The notes under the pieces: model-generated
Told to the model about the DNA's origin: nothing
The model's database searches: none
Seen by the model: only the letters and a program-made list of their open reading frames with translations
Source of the DNA: Bifidobacterium actinocoloniiforme DSM 22766
GTDB taxonomy: Bacteria > Actinomycetota > Actinomycetes > Actinomycetales > Bifidobacteriaceae
Length of the DNA: 64,000 nt
NCBI RefSeq assembly: GCF_001263395.1
Contig: NZ_CP011786.1
Coordinates: 186,001 to 250,000, forward strand
Direction of reading: 5' to 3'
Translations under genes and position numbers: made by a program
Shown: one piece after another, positions 36,096 through 44,930 of the stretch
Layout: each line of letters begins with the position of its first letter
Numbering within the stretch: the first letter of the stretch is position 1

Positions 36096-37055
36096 ATGGC
36101 AGATTCGCATGTCGTGGGCGCTTCATACGCGCCTAGCGCACAACCCAACGGCTCCGACCCCCAGTACGGCCCACGGAAGCAAGGTGGCACGGAGGCTGCT
36201 GGTCCCGGCGCCCCCGGCCGGCCGCACACGCTCAAGCTCTGGATCAAACGCGTGGATCGCAGGTCCTGGGCCCTTGTGGTGGTCGCTTTCCTAGCGGTTT
36301 TCGTGCTAGCCGCCCCCAGCCCCTACGTGCTTGAGACCCCCGGCCCCACCCAAGACGTGCTCGGTAACTCAGGCTCCGAGCCAGTCATCAGCGTCTCGGG
36401 CGCCCGCACGTATTCGTCCACGTCCGGGGGCAAGCTCCTGCTGACCACGGTCAACGCTTCGGGCATCCCCGGCGCGCCCGTCACCGGTTTGGATACCCTC
36501 ATCGCCTGGTTCGACCCCCACGCCACCGTGCTTCCTGAGGAAGTGGTCTTCCCCTCCGGCCAGTCCAGGCAGGAGTACGACAAGGAGAGCAAGAAAGACA
36601 TGGCTGTGTCCCAGGGCGCGGCCAGCTCCCAGGCCTTGGCTTTCCTGAGTTCGCGGGGGGTGGATGTCTCCGGGGTCAAACTTTCCATGCATGTGGACCG
36701 CATCGGTGGCCCCTCTGCTGGGCTCATGTACACCTTGGGCGCGATCGACAAGCTCACCGCTCAGGACGAGACCGGGGGCCAGGTCATCGCCGGCACCGGC
36801 ACGATGGACAAACACGGCAGGGTGGGCCGCATCGGCGGCATTCAACTCAAGATGCTGGGCGCCAAGCGCGACGGCGCCACCTGGTTCCTCGCCCCGGCCG
36901 GAAACTGCGATGAAGTGGCGGGCCACGTCCCCTCCGGTCTGCGCGACGTGCGTGTGTCCACCCTGTCCGAGGCATACAGCGCGCTCACAAAAATCGGTCA
37001 GGGCCAAGCGGACTCCCTGCCTCACTGCACCGCGTCCGCCCCGGCTAAGCGCTAG
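36096..37055 (+). CDS. Membrane-anchored Lon-like protease (YlbL family), PDZ domain apparently missing
   Basis: A 319-residue protein: a Pro/Gly-rich cytoplasmic tail (1-50), one membrane helix (about 59-77), a conserved extracytoplasmic region (LETPGPTQDVLG; LLLTTVNASG) and a C-terminal Lon catalytic domain with the Ser-Lys dyad Ser207 in GGPSAGLM and Lys252 in GGIQLKML. In usual YlbL proteins a PDZ domain sits between the MAVSQ-type helix and the Lon domain; here only about 25 residues separate them. The start is uncertain (ATG 36087 is close). In Mycobacterium the homologue (Rv3194c) lies beside the DUF2342 gene, as here. Confidence 0.83.
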   Translation: MADSHVVGASYAPSAQPNGSDPQYGPRKQGGTEAAGPGAPGRPHTLKLWIKRVDRRSWALVVVAFLAVFVLAAPSPYVLETPGPTQDVLGNSGSEPVISVSGARTYSSTSGGKLLLTTVNASGIPGAPVTGLDTLIAWFDPHATVLPEEVVFPSGQSRQEYDKESKKDMAVSQGAASSQALAFLSSRGVDVSGVKLSMHVDRIGGPSAGLMYTLGAIDKLTAQDETGGQVIAGTGTMDKHGRVGRIGGIQLKMLGAKRDGATWFLAPAGNCDEVAGHVPSGLRDVRVSTLSEAYSALTKIGQGQADSLPHCTASAPAKR

Positions 37056-37099
37056 ATTCCGGCCTCTGCCCGCGCCCTGGGATGGTGAGGCCGCTTGAT

Positions 37100-37129
37100 T
37101 TGAAGGTGTCCGGGGCGGGTTGCTATGCT
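37100..37129 (+). promoter_or_regulatory. Promoter of a probable leaderless DUF3052 mRNA
   Basis: TTGAAG (37100-37105), 18 bp, then TATGCT (37124-37129) form a recognisable sigma-70-type promoter. The -10 box ends 6 bp before the GTG start codon at 37136, so transcription would begin at or next to the start codon. No ribosome-binding site is present, which agrees with leaderless translation, common in actinobacteria. Confidence 0.5.
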
Positions 37130-37135
37130 AATAGG

Positions 37136-37552
37136 GTGGCTGAGACTACAACCAAGAGAGCAGAAGATTTCGACTTCCACCCGGGCTCAATCGTCCAGGA
37201 GTGGCTCTGGGATGATGACGTCGATGACGACATCCGCCAGTGGATAGAGGATCTGACCGGCGAGGAGCTGGTAGACGAGGATTACGACGCACAGGTGGAT
37301 GGTGTGATCATCTGGTGGCGTGATGGGGATGAGGAAGACGATTTGGCTGACACCATCGTCGATGCTTCCACCGCCCTGGAGGATGACACCCCCGTCTGGG
37401 TCTTGACCCCCAAACCGGGTAGGGATGGGGCGCCTGGCCCAAGTACCTTGCCTAATGCGGCCAAGACGGCTGGGATGAACGCGGCCATGCCGTTAACGGT
37501 CAGCAAGGACTGGAACGCTACCAGGTTGCGGGCTTTCGGTAAGGGCCGGTAA
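37136..37552 (+). CDS. DUF3052 family protein
   Basis: A 138-residue acidic protein matching the actinobacterial DUF3052 family: PGSIVQEWLWDDDVDDDIR, VIIWWRDGD, VWVLTPKPGRDG and a C-terminal SKDWNATRLRAFG. No catalytic motif or membrane segment is apparent. GTG 37136 aligns with the beginning of the conserved part; the upstream in-frame codons have no start signal. The function of the family is not established. Confidence 0.82.
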   Translation: MAETTTKRAEDFDFHPGSIVQEWLWDDDVDDDIRQWIEDLTGEELVDEDYDAQVDGVIIWWRDGDEEDDLADTIVDASTALEDDTPVWVLTPKPGRDGAPGPSTLPNAAKTAGMNAAMPLTVSKDWNATRLRAFGKGR

Positions 37553-37733
37553 GCGACAGGTAGGCGCCACCAGCCTTTCGGCGGGCCATGGGGAGGGCCG
37601 CCGGCGAGCTGTTCACTGCGTCTGTTTTTCTTTTTTATTGCCGCGCCATTGCGGCTCGATTCCGATGCACTCACGGGGAGTGGCGCGGCGGATTTGGGGA
37701 TTGAGGAATCACTGCTCAGGCGGGACGAGGCTT

Positions 37734-37808
<75 letters not shown>

Positions 37809-37962
37809 CGGGCATTCGCACCCCACCTTGGGATGGTGGGCAAATACCGGGAATAATCCTATCCTGACATATGGATATTTTCGGTGCCCGTCGCAACGGA
37901 CACGTAAGCTGGTGGGCAGAGTATTCGTCCCCGGCGAGAAAGGGCAGGAGGTCGATGTCCCG

Positions 37963-39663
37963 ATGGCACAAGAGCCTGAATCCAATCGGAGCGACGCGAT
38001 GATCGCGCGTGCGGGCAAGCACAAGTGGGGATACGACACCGCGCAGGTGGACGCTTTCCTGGCCCGGGCGCACGAGCTCTACGAGAGCGATGTACCTAAG
38101 TTGACCCAGCGGGACATCGGCAATGTCTCCTTTGATTTATGCAAGGACGGCTACATCATTTCCCAGGTGGACGCCGCTTTGGCCCGGCTGGGCAAAGCCG
38201 TCTCCGACCGCTGCGTCTCCTGGCAGATCAGCCAGTATGGGCAGCGCAGGTGGCTGGAAGAGGCCACGCAGTTGCAGCAGAAGCTCGCGGTCCACGCCCT
38301 GCGGGCCGAAGGGGAGCGGTTCGCGCCTGGCCGCGACGGTGAGCCGGCATACGACCGCAAGCAAGTGGACCGGTTGGTGGATCAGGTGGTGGCTAAGACC
38401 GCCAGCCAACTGGGTCTGGAATCCGCCGACCCAGAGGAAGAGAGCAAGCTGGTCGACATCACCGCCGACCGTGTATCGAACGTAATCTTCACCCAGCGCA
38501 AGAGCAAGCACGGTTACGACGAGCGCCAGGTGGACTACTACCTGGTCCGGGCGGTCGAGCTCCTGCAAGAGCTGGAGTCCTACATCCGCCTGGGAGTGGG
38601 GGAGAACCTGGCTGCGCCCAAGGCAGCGACTGCGCATCGGCCCGTCGAGACAGAACCGGCTGCGGACGTGGAAGCTGGCGAAGAGACCGCCACGTTGTTC
38701 CCCATCGAGGACGCTGGCGCCGCCGAAACGATCGTGGGGATGGCCCCCCTGCCGCAGGAAGGGCCGGCTCCTGCCGATCGGTCCGCGAGGCGGTCCGGAA
38801 GCTCTGAGCCCGTTGGGCTCCCAGTCGTGGAGGGCGCAAGCAGCGAGGACAAGGACGACCAGTTCGATCAGCTGCACGAAGCTGAACAAGCCATATTCGA
38901 GCAGCCGGATGCGGCCGGACCAGCTGTTCCTGTGCCGCCCGCCCCGGCTCCGGTCCGTTCCGCTGCGCCGGTGCCAGCGCCAGCCCGAAGTGAAGCGTCC
39001 ACCGCCGCCGGGCAGGTCCATAGGACGCCAGCTTCCAGCGCGCGTCCAGCCCCGGCCGTGCCTGGTCAGCAACCTCAACCAGCGCCATCCAACCCAGCGC
39101 GGCCAAGCGCCCAGTCGGTGCCCGCCCCTCAATCCGGCGTCAGGCAGAGGCCAGCTGCCGTTACTGTGGAGCCTGCAGCGCCACCAGTTCCTGCTGCTTC
39201 TGCCGCTTCTGCCGCTCCTGCCGCCCAATCCAGCTCTTCGCTGGCGGCCCTGGCCAAGGCAGCGCCCGCCGCGAGCGCTTCCGCCACCGCTCGACCGGCT
39301 ACGACGCCGGTCGCTCCAGCGGTCAGCCCCCTCCCTCCCAGCCGACCGGTCAGCCAGGCCGCCCCCTTGGAAGAGACGACCAGCTTCAATCCGTTGACTG
39401 ACTGGGACGATGACACCGATTTCGGTCAGCCCGATTCGGATGAGACCAGCCCCGGTCCTGAGACGGACGCTCCGGCATCGGCCCCAGGCCCGTCGCCGGC
39501 GCCGGCGCCTGCGCCCAAAGCCCCCAAGCAAGACCGGCCGCGGACCCCGAGCCCCGAGGAGTCCCTGTTCGACGTGCGCCTGCCCGAGGTGGACATGGAC
39601 ATTCCCGACATCTCCTTCCCCTCGATTGATGGCCGGGATCAACAGGACGACACCAAGCGGTGA
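37963..39663 (+). CDS. Protein with four DivIVA-type GYDxxQVD repeats and a long Ala/Pro tail
   Basis: A 566-residue protein. The first ~200 residues carry four copies of a short motif: GYDTAQVDAFL, GYIISQVDAAL, AYDRKQVDRLV and GYDERQVDYYL. This is the signature of DivIVA/antigen 84-type N-terminal domains, which bind curved membrane and dimerise. The copies look like two tandem pairs (1+2 and 3+4). The remainder (about 230-560) is Ala/Pro/Ser-rich and probably disordered, ending in a short conserved-looking end (LPEVDMDIPDISFPS). ATG 37963 follows AGGAGG at 11-12 bp. A role in polar organisation or division is inference from the motif; the true wag31 is at 57930-59282. Confidence 0.75.
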   Translation: MAQEPESNRSDAMIARAGKHKWGYDTAQVDAFLARAHELYESDVPKLTQRDIGNVSFDLCKDGYIISQVDAALARLGKAVSDRCVSWQISQYGQRRWLEEATQLQQKLAVHALRAEGERFAPGRDGEPAYDRKQVDRLVDQVVAKTASQLGLESADPEEESKLVDITADRVSNVIFTQRKSKHGYDERQVDYYLVRAVELLQELESYIRLGVGENLAAPKAATAHRPVETEPAADVEAGEETATLFPIEDAGAAETIVGMAPLPQEGPAPADRSARRSGSSEPVGLPVVEGASSEDKDDQFDQLHEAEQAIFEQPDAAGPAVPVPPAPAPVRSAAPVPAPARSEASTAAGQVHRTPASSARPAPAVPGQQPQPAPSNPARPSAQSVPAPQSGVRQRPAAVTVEPAAPPVPAASAASAAPAAQSSSSLAALAKAAPAASASATARPATTPVAPAVSPLPPSRPVSQAAPLEETTSFNPLTDWDDDTDFGQPDSDETSPGPETDAPASAPGPSPAPAPAPKAPKQDRPRTPSPEESLFDVRLPEVDMDIPDISFPSIDGRDQQDDTKR

Positions 39664-39717
39664 GTCAGGACCCTGCCCGCGCCCGATTGCCCATCCGGGC
39701 TCTTCACAGCCCTCCGA

Positions 39718-39723
39718 TAGAAT
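39718..39723 (+). promoter_or_regulatory. -10 box before the membrane hydrolase gene
   Basis: TAGAAT lies 7 bp before GTG 39731 and overlaps the alternative ATG 39722. No ribosome-binding site precedes either codon, which points to a leaderless mRNA starting at GTG 39731. No clear -35 box is seen at normal spacing. Confidence 0.4.
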
Positions 39724-39730
39724 GACATCC

Positions 39731-41461
39731 GTGTCGAAGTCAGATAGCCAGCCCAGTCAGCCCGGGGCCCAAGCTCCGGGCGCTCAGTGGACCTGGCGTA
39801 GGCGGCTCATGGCCAGCCTGCCCGTCTTCGTCATCCTGATGGGCATCCTGGTTTCCATCTCCCATCTGACCGCGGTGCCGTGGAAGTATGAGCCAGTGGA
39901 CCAGAACCTGGTCACCTTGACCCCCGACACAGCCGTGGCCTTCGACAATCCCGGCCATGCGCCCATGGAGCAGGTGGGGGCTTACCGGGTTTCCCAGCGG
40001 TACGCTTGGGTGAACGCCAAGCGCGAAGCCACTGGCGAGGTCCAGCGAATCCACGTGCTGGTGCGTGAGCCGATCGGGGCGGCGGGCAAAAGGGCTGCGG
40101 TTCTTTTCATGCACGGTGCTGGCTACGGCACCTGCGATAACTCCTTCGGCGATGTGGCGGCGTCGATGGCATCCGCAGGCTTCGTGACCGCGGTCATCGA
40201 CAAACCAGTCTGGTCCACTACGGACATCGACCGCGATTATCCAGCCTCCGCCAAGGCCTACGATCAAGTGGCGAATTACCTACGCGCGCAGTCGAGCGTG
40301 GACCCCGATAAGGTCGGCATCTACGCCACCAGCGAATCCACTTGGATTTCCACTTACCTGCTGGAGGACGACCCGCGCATAGCCTTCCAAATCCTGTTGA
40401 GTCCCATGGTGTACTCGCCCCGCCACGCCTTGGGCTTTTTCGTGGCTCAGGACTTCGCCATCGCTGGTTCCAACCCCGGTTACCAGTCGGTGGTCAGACG
40501 CCTCTTCTCTACTGACGGCTCCCTTTTCGGCTTGGGTAACCTCGACATCAGGACCCAGTCAAAGCGGGCCTATGCCGTGCCCACACTGGTGGCGTACGGC
40601 ACCAAGGACGTGATGACCGCCCAGGTGGAGGGGGCCCAGAAAATCATGGCCGTCGCCCACGAGCAAGGCAATTGGGATGTGACCGTGCGCTCCTACGCGG
40701 TCTCCAACCACGTGCTGCGCTTGGGTGACGAAGCCGTGGCCGGCACGCCGCTGGCCGACCACTACATGCGTGATGTCGTGGACTGGACCCAGGGTCAGGC
40801 CCACGGGCTCAAGCAGACCACCGAGCCGGTCGCCGGATCGACCATCCACCAGTCAATCGCGGTGCCCTTGGACCTGTACGGCAGGCGTAAGCTGACGGTC
40901 TACATGGTCATCGTCCACGCCAGCGCAGTCCTCTTCCTGTTGGCCAGCGCCCTGATGGCCGTGGCGGCGGCCGGTGTTAAGCTCTATCGCCTGCTCAAGC
41001 GCGACAAGCGCCTGGTCTTGGGCTTCTCCCATGGCTTTGGCGGCACCCTGGCGGGCATCATTGGCTCTACCCTGGCGGCCCTCCTGCTCTTCGCCGCCGG
41101 CCTAGGTCAGGTTATCCAGGCCTTGGTCCGTTTGGGCTGGGGCGGTGTGCCCGACCCCGCAGGCGTGAGCGACTGGTCCTGGCCGGTCATCCAGCTGGTC
41201 AGCGCGCTGGTGGTTTTAGCCTGGTCCTGGGTCCTGGTGCGTCTGTACGAGGCGGCGACGCTCAAGGGCGTGCGCCGCATCCCCGCTCAAGTCAGACGCG
41301 AAGGATTCAGCGGAGCTGCCATAGCCCGCAAGCTCAAGGCGAACGATTCGGGTCCGGTCCTGGCCTCCAGTCGGTTCGGCCTCGTTTTCTTCTGGACAAC
41401 GGCCCTGGCCATGCTCTCCCTGCTATTGGTCTTCGCCTTCTGGGGGCTGTTCATCTACTGA
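39731..41461 (+). CDS. Membrane-bound alpha/beta hydrolase
   Basis: About 576 residues. One N-terminal helix (LPVFVILMGILVSISHL) precedes an extracytoplasmic alpha/beta hydrolase domain: oxyanion motif MHGAGYG, nucleophile Ser in YATSESTW, acid in YGTKDVMT and His in VSNHVLR. The nucleophile elbow is unusual, with both glycines of GxSxG replaced (A-T-S-E-S). Four hydrophobic segments end the protein (for example VYMVIVHASAVLFLLASAL and a final FWTTALAMLSLLLVFAFWG). The serine hydrolase is thus probably outside or at the membrane face, tied down at both ends. An esterase or acyl-transfer role in the envelope is inference. ATG 39722 is an alternative start. Confidence 0.72.
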   Translation: MSKSDSQPSQPGAQAPGAQWTWRRRLMASLPVFVILMGILVSISHLTAVPWKYEPVDQNLVTLTPDTAVAFDNPGHAPMEQVGAYRVSQRYAWVNAKREATGEVQRIHVLVREPIGAAGKRAAVLFMHGAGYGTCDNSFGDVAASMASAGFVTAVIDKPVWSTTDIDRDYPASAKAYDQVANYLRAQSSVDPDKVGIYATSESTWISTYLLEDDPRIAFQILLSPMVYSPRHALGFFVAQDFAIAGSNPGYQSVVRRLFSTDGSLFGLGNLDIRTQSKRAYAVPTLVAYGTKDVMTAQVEGAQKIMAVAHEQGNWDVTVRSYAVSNHVLRLGDEAVAGTPLADHYMRDVVDWTQGQAHGLKQTTEPVAGSTIHQSIAVPLDLYGRRKLTVYMVIVHASAVLFLLASALMAVAAAGVKLYRLLKRDKRLVLGFSHGFGGTLAGIIGSTLAALLLFAAGLGQVIQALVRLGWGGVPDPAGVSDWSWPVIQLVSALVVLAWSWVLVRLYEAATLKGVRRIPAQVRREGFSGAAIARKLKANDSGPVLASSRFGLVFFWTTALAMLSLLLVFAFWGLFIY

Positions 41462-41602
41462 TGGCCGCTGCCGGCGGCGGGCAAGGTCGAGGACGGCCTG
41501 TTCGCCAGCAGGATGAAAGGGAGCCCTTGTCCGACGGGCAGACCAGGATGACGGCGTAAGAGCTGATAAGGGGCAGATGACAGGGCAGCGGGAAGGGGGT
41601 GC

Positions 41603-42343
41603 GTGATAGCGACTTACCGGGATGAAGGTGTGGTCTTGAAGACCGTCAAGCTTGGCGAAGCCGATCGCATCGTCACGATTCTCACCCGTTCCAACGGCAA
41701 GGTCCGGGCCGTGGCCAAGGGTGTGAGACGGACCAAATCGCGCTTTGGCGCCCGCCTGGAGCCTTTTATGCGGGCAGACCTCCTGCTGGCCCAGGGCCAC
41801 AGCCTGGATGTGGTCTCACAGGCCGCTTCGATCGCCGCCTACGCCGATCCGATCTGCGCCGACTATGACTTGTACTCTAACGGTGGGGTGATGCTGGAAT
41901 CGGCGGACAAGCTGGTCTCCACCGAGCATGAGCCCGCTTGCGCCCAATACCTCCTGTTGATTGCGGCGCTGAACGCCCTGGCATCCGGCCTGCACGGCCC
42001 CAGGCTGATTTCCGCCTCCTACTTGATGCGCGCCTTGGCCTTGGCTGGTTGGCGGCCCCGCTTCGATTCTTGCATCGTCTGCTCGCGACCAGTCGGGCAG
42101 GCGGACCTGAACTTCTTCTCGGTGCCCGGCGGGGGAGCGGTCTGCCAAGCCGATCACACGCCCGAGTCGGTGCGCGTGACGCCGGCCGTCCTGGCCCAGC
42201 TGGAGGCGCTCACCGAGGGTGATTGGGCCAGCCTGGCCAACGGCCCCTTGGACCCGCTGACTGATCGGCTTGTTGAGAAATGGGGCGAATACTACCTGGA
42301 GCGCCCCATCCGCTCCTTGCGCCTACTACATTCGGCCCTATGA
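41603..42343 (+). CDS. recO: DNA repair protein RecO
   Basis: A 246-residue recombination mediator that helps RecR load RecA onto SSB-coated DNA. The N-terminal OB fold (YRDEGVVLKTVKLGEADRI, KVRAVAKGVRRTKSRFG) is typical, followed by a helical domain and a zinc-finger remnant (CIVC near FDSCIVCSRP; a second Cys near AVCQADH). GTG 41603 follows GGAAGGGGG. Its stop overlaps the uppS start (ATGA), so the two are translationally coupled, a pairing common in actinobacteria. Confidence 0.93.
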   Translation: MIATYRDEGVVLKTVKLGEADRIVTILTRSNGKVRAVAKGVRRTKSRFGARLEPFMRADLLLAQGHSLDVVSQAASIAAYADPICADYDLYSNGGVMLESADKLVSTEHEPACAQYLLLIAALNALASGLHGPRLISASYLMRALALAGWRPRFDSCIVCSRPVGQADLNFFSVPGGGAVCQADHTPESVRVTPAVLAQLEALTEGDWASLANGPLDPLTDRLVEKWGEYYLERPIRSLRLLHSAL

Positions 42344-43134
42344 GCTTTGAAGGTGTAGATTATCAGTCCCTGAGCGTGCCCGCCGCCCCCTTCTCCAATC
42401 CGGGGCGGGTGCCCGATTTCCCGAAAGACAAAGTGCCCCAGCATGTAGGCGTCATCATGGACGGCAACGGGCGCTGGGCCAAGCAGCGTGGTATGGTGCG
42501 CACAGAAGGCCACAAAGCCGCGGAGCCGGTCGTCTTTGACACCATTGCCGGAGCCATCGAAGCTGGCGTCAGATACCTGAGTTTGTATACCTTCTCCACC
42601 GAGAACTGGAAGCGCAGTCCTAGCGAAGTGCGCTTCCTTATGGGTTTTTCGCGAGACATCATCCACCGTCGAGTGGCGCAGATGGATGAATGGGGGGTGC
42701 GGGTGCGCTGGTCCGGCCGTCGGCCCCGCCTGTGGAAGTCCGTCATCGACGAGCTGGAAGCCGCCATGGAGCGCACCAAACACAACACCACGATCGATGT
42801 GGTCTTCTGCATCAACTATGGAGGTCGGGCCGAGCTGGCCGATGCCGCCACCGCCATTGCCCAGGAGGTGGCTGCGGGCCGCATCACGGGTTCGAAGGTG
42901 ACGGAGAAGATGATCGCCGAGCACCTCTACAACCCCGACCTTCCCGACTGCGACCTGGTCATCCGCACCTCGGGCGAGCAGCGCACCTCCAACTTCCTGC
43001 CCTGGCAGGCCGCATACGCGGAATTGGCCTTTGCCCACGAGCTTTTCCCTGACTGTGGGCGCGATGTGCTCTGGCGGGCCATCGATGATTACATCCGTCG
43101 TGACAGGAGATTTGGCGGCGTGCAGTCTAAGTAG
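42340..43134 (+). CDS. uppS: Isoprenyl transferase (cis-prenyl diphosphate synthase)
   Basis: A 264-residue cis-prenyltransferase that makes the polyprenyl carrier lipid for cell-wall synthesis. HVGVIMDGNGRWAK holds the catalytic Asp41; the C-terminal RTSGEQRTSNFLPWQAAYAE is the other family block. The start is the ATG of the ATGA overlap with recO. Chain length (decaprenyl or undecaprenyl) cannot be read. Confidence 0.94.
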   Translation: MSFEGVDYQSLSVPAAPFSNPGRVPDFPKDKVPQHVGVIMDGNGRWAKQRGMVRTEGHKAAEPVVFDTIAGAIEAGVRYLSLYTFSTENWKRSPSEVRFLMGFSRDIIHRRVAQMDEWGVRVRWSGRRPRLWKSVIDELEAAMERTKHNTTIDVVFCINYGGRAELADAATAIAQEVAAGRITGSKVTEKMIAEHLYNPDLPDCDLVIRTSGEQRTSNFLPWQAAYAELAFAHELFPDCGRDVLWRAIDDYIRRDRRFGGVQSK

Positions 43135-43150
43135 ACCTTCGGCGGTGGGG

Positions 43151-43181
43151 TGTTAAGCTAGAAATACAACAGTTTTTAACA
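43151..43181. promoter_or_regulatory. AT-rich control region before the M20-MFS-M20 locus
   Basis: TGTTAA (43151-43156) and TTAACA (43176-43181) form an inverted repeat with a 19-bp spacer in an AT-rich island, markedly different from the GC-rich surroundings. It lies about 130 bp before the first M20 gene and just after uppS. It may be a promoter with a regulator site; no regulator gene is adjacent. Confidence 0.35.
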
Positions 43182-43313
43182 TACTGATTGATGGAAATCA
43201 AGTGTCATTATCAGCGTGTCCGTTCCCGCGAGGCGTATGGTGATAGCACAACGCGGTTCGGGATACCGTGCATGGGGGATCCGCAACCGCGACGATTGCG
43301 AAGGAGCGCCGTC

Positions 43314-44744
43314 ATGGACGATAAGCAAAGAATCATGCGGATCATCGAGGATAAGCGGCAGGAATTCATCGAGGCCGCCGATCACATCTGGGAGACCCCC
43401 GAGACCCGTTTCGCGGTCAAGGAGTCGGTCCAGCAGCACTATAAGGTGCTGGAGCAAGAAGGCTTCTCGATTGAGAAGGGCGTGGGCCATATGGATTACG
43501 CTTACGTGGCCACCTGGGGATCTGGCAATCCGGTGATCGGCATCACCGGTGAGTACGACGCACTGGGCGGCCTGAGCCAGAAGGCAGACGTAGGCGAGCA
43601 CATACCTGTCGTCCCCGGCGGCAACGGCCAGGGCTGCGGTCACAACATCCTGGGCATGGCCGCGGTCGCTGGCGGCGTCGGCATCAAGACATTCATGGAG
43701 GAGAAGGGCCTCAAGGGCACCATTAAGATCTTCGGCTGCCCGGCCGAGGAGTCGGGCTACGGCAAAGCGTTCATGGCCCGCGACGGTGTGTTCGATGGTC
43801 TGGACCTGGCCCTGTCCTGGCATCCCATGGATGTCACCTCCGCCTGGGGTTCCTCCAGCCTGGCCGTCATCCAGGCCTACTTCGACTTCACCGGCATCCC
43901 GGCCCATGCGGCCGCCGCGCCCGAACAGGGCCGCAGCGCATTGGACGCGGCCGAGCTGATGAACACCGGCGTCCAGTACCTGCGCGAGCACATGATTGAT
44001 GATGCCCGCGTGCACTACGCCTTCATTGACGCCGGTGGCGAGTCGGCGAACGTGGTCCAGTCCCACGCCAGGCTTTACTACTTCGTGCGCGCTCCCAAGA
44101 TGGAGCAGACCGAGGACCTCTTCAAGCGGGTGCGGAAGATCGCTCAGGGCGCCGCCCTGATGACTGAGACCGAGCTCAAGGAGGAGTTCGACGCAGCCTG
44201 CTACAACTACATCCCCAACCATCCGCTGACCGAGGCGATCGACCGCAACCTAGACATCGTGGGCCCGCTGCCCCTGACGCAGGATGAGCTCGATTACGAG
44301 CGGCGATACACCGATACGGTCTCGCCCTCCGGCAAACAACAGGTGCTGGCCCGCACCCAGGCCGCATTCCCCGACCTGCCCGCCGATGAGATCAAGTGGA
44401 TGGCCGAGTCGACCATCGCCTTGAAGAAGTACCCCCTGCACTTCTCTTCGAAGGCGTCCGGTTCCACCGATGTGGGCGACGTCAGCTGGCAGGCTCCCAC
44501 CGCGCAGTTCACCGGCGGCTTTGAACCCCAGGGCACTTCCGCGCACTCCTGGCAGTGGGCGGCTAATGGCAAGTCTTCGGTGGCTCACAAGGGGCTGCTG
44601 GCGGCGGGCAAGACCCTGGCGTTGACCGCCTACGACGCCCTGACCGACCCTGAATTGGTCGAGCGAGCCAAGGAGGACTTCGATAAGACCTTCGAAGGGC
44701 AGACCTATAGCCCGGTCATTCCAGCTGATGTGATGCCCCACTGA
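43314..44744 (+). CDS. M20 family amidohydrolase, AbgB/IAA-conjugate hydrolase-like, copy 1
   Basis: A 476-residue metallo-aminoacylase-type enzyme. Metal ligands of the M20 fold are in GITGEYDALGG, GCGHN (107-111), PAEESG (143-148) and SWHPMD (His170). The layout, with the dimerisation insert between, matches the AbgB (p-aminobenzoyl-glutamate hydrolase subunit B) and plant-type IAA-amino acid hydrolase group, which cut N-acyl amino acid amide bonds. No AbgA partner is present. ATG 43314 follows AAGGAG at 7 bp. It and copy 2 are nearly the same over long stretches and flank one MFS carrier. Confidence 0.85.
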   Translation: MDDKQRIMRIIEDKRQEFIEAADHIWETPETRFAVKESVQQHYKVLEQEGFSIEKGVGHMDYAYVATWGSGNPVIGITGEYDALGGLSQKADVGEHIPVVPGGNGQGCGHNILGMAAVAGGVGIKTFMEEKGLKGTIKIFGCPAEESGYGKAFMARDGVFDGLDLALSWHPMDVTSAWGSSSLAVIQAYFDFTGIPAHAAAAPEQGRSALDAAELMNTGVQYLREHMIDDARVHYAFIDAGGESANVVQSHARLYYFVRAPKMEQTEDLFKRVRKIAQGAALMTETELKEEFDAACYNYIPNHPLTEAIDRNLDIVGPLPLTQDELDYERRYTDTVSPSGKQQVLARTQAAFPDLPADEIKWMAESTIALKKYPLHFSSKASGSTDVGDVSWQAPTAQFTGGFEPQGTSAHSWQWAANGKSSVAHKGLLAAGKTLALTAYDALTDPELVERAKEDFDKTFEGQTYSPVIPADVMPH

Positions 44745-44930
44745 CATTTGCCCAAGGCGCGGGTCCGGACCTACCCTGCGAGGTGGTTCCGGGCCACGCC
44801 CTAGTCAGAGTTAGGGGTGGGGCCTCCTGGATGGTGGGGGGGGTCCCGAGAGAGATGAAAGGGTCCGGTTGGGCCCTACTGAGTGTGCCGCTTCAACGGC
44901 GCCCAGGACATCATGGAGAGACGAATACCG

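Noticed and set aside
44745-44930. Possible riboswitch before the ACS-type carrier
   Set aside because: Some complementarity exists (GGTCCGGACC; GGGCCACGCCC with a G-rich partner), but no known aptamer consensus was recognised.
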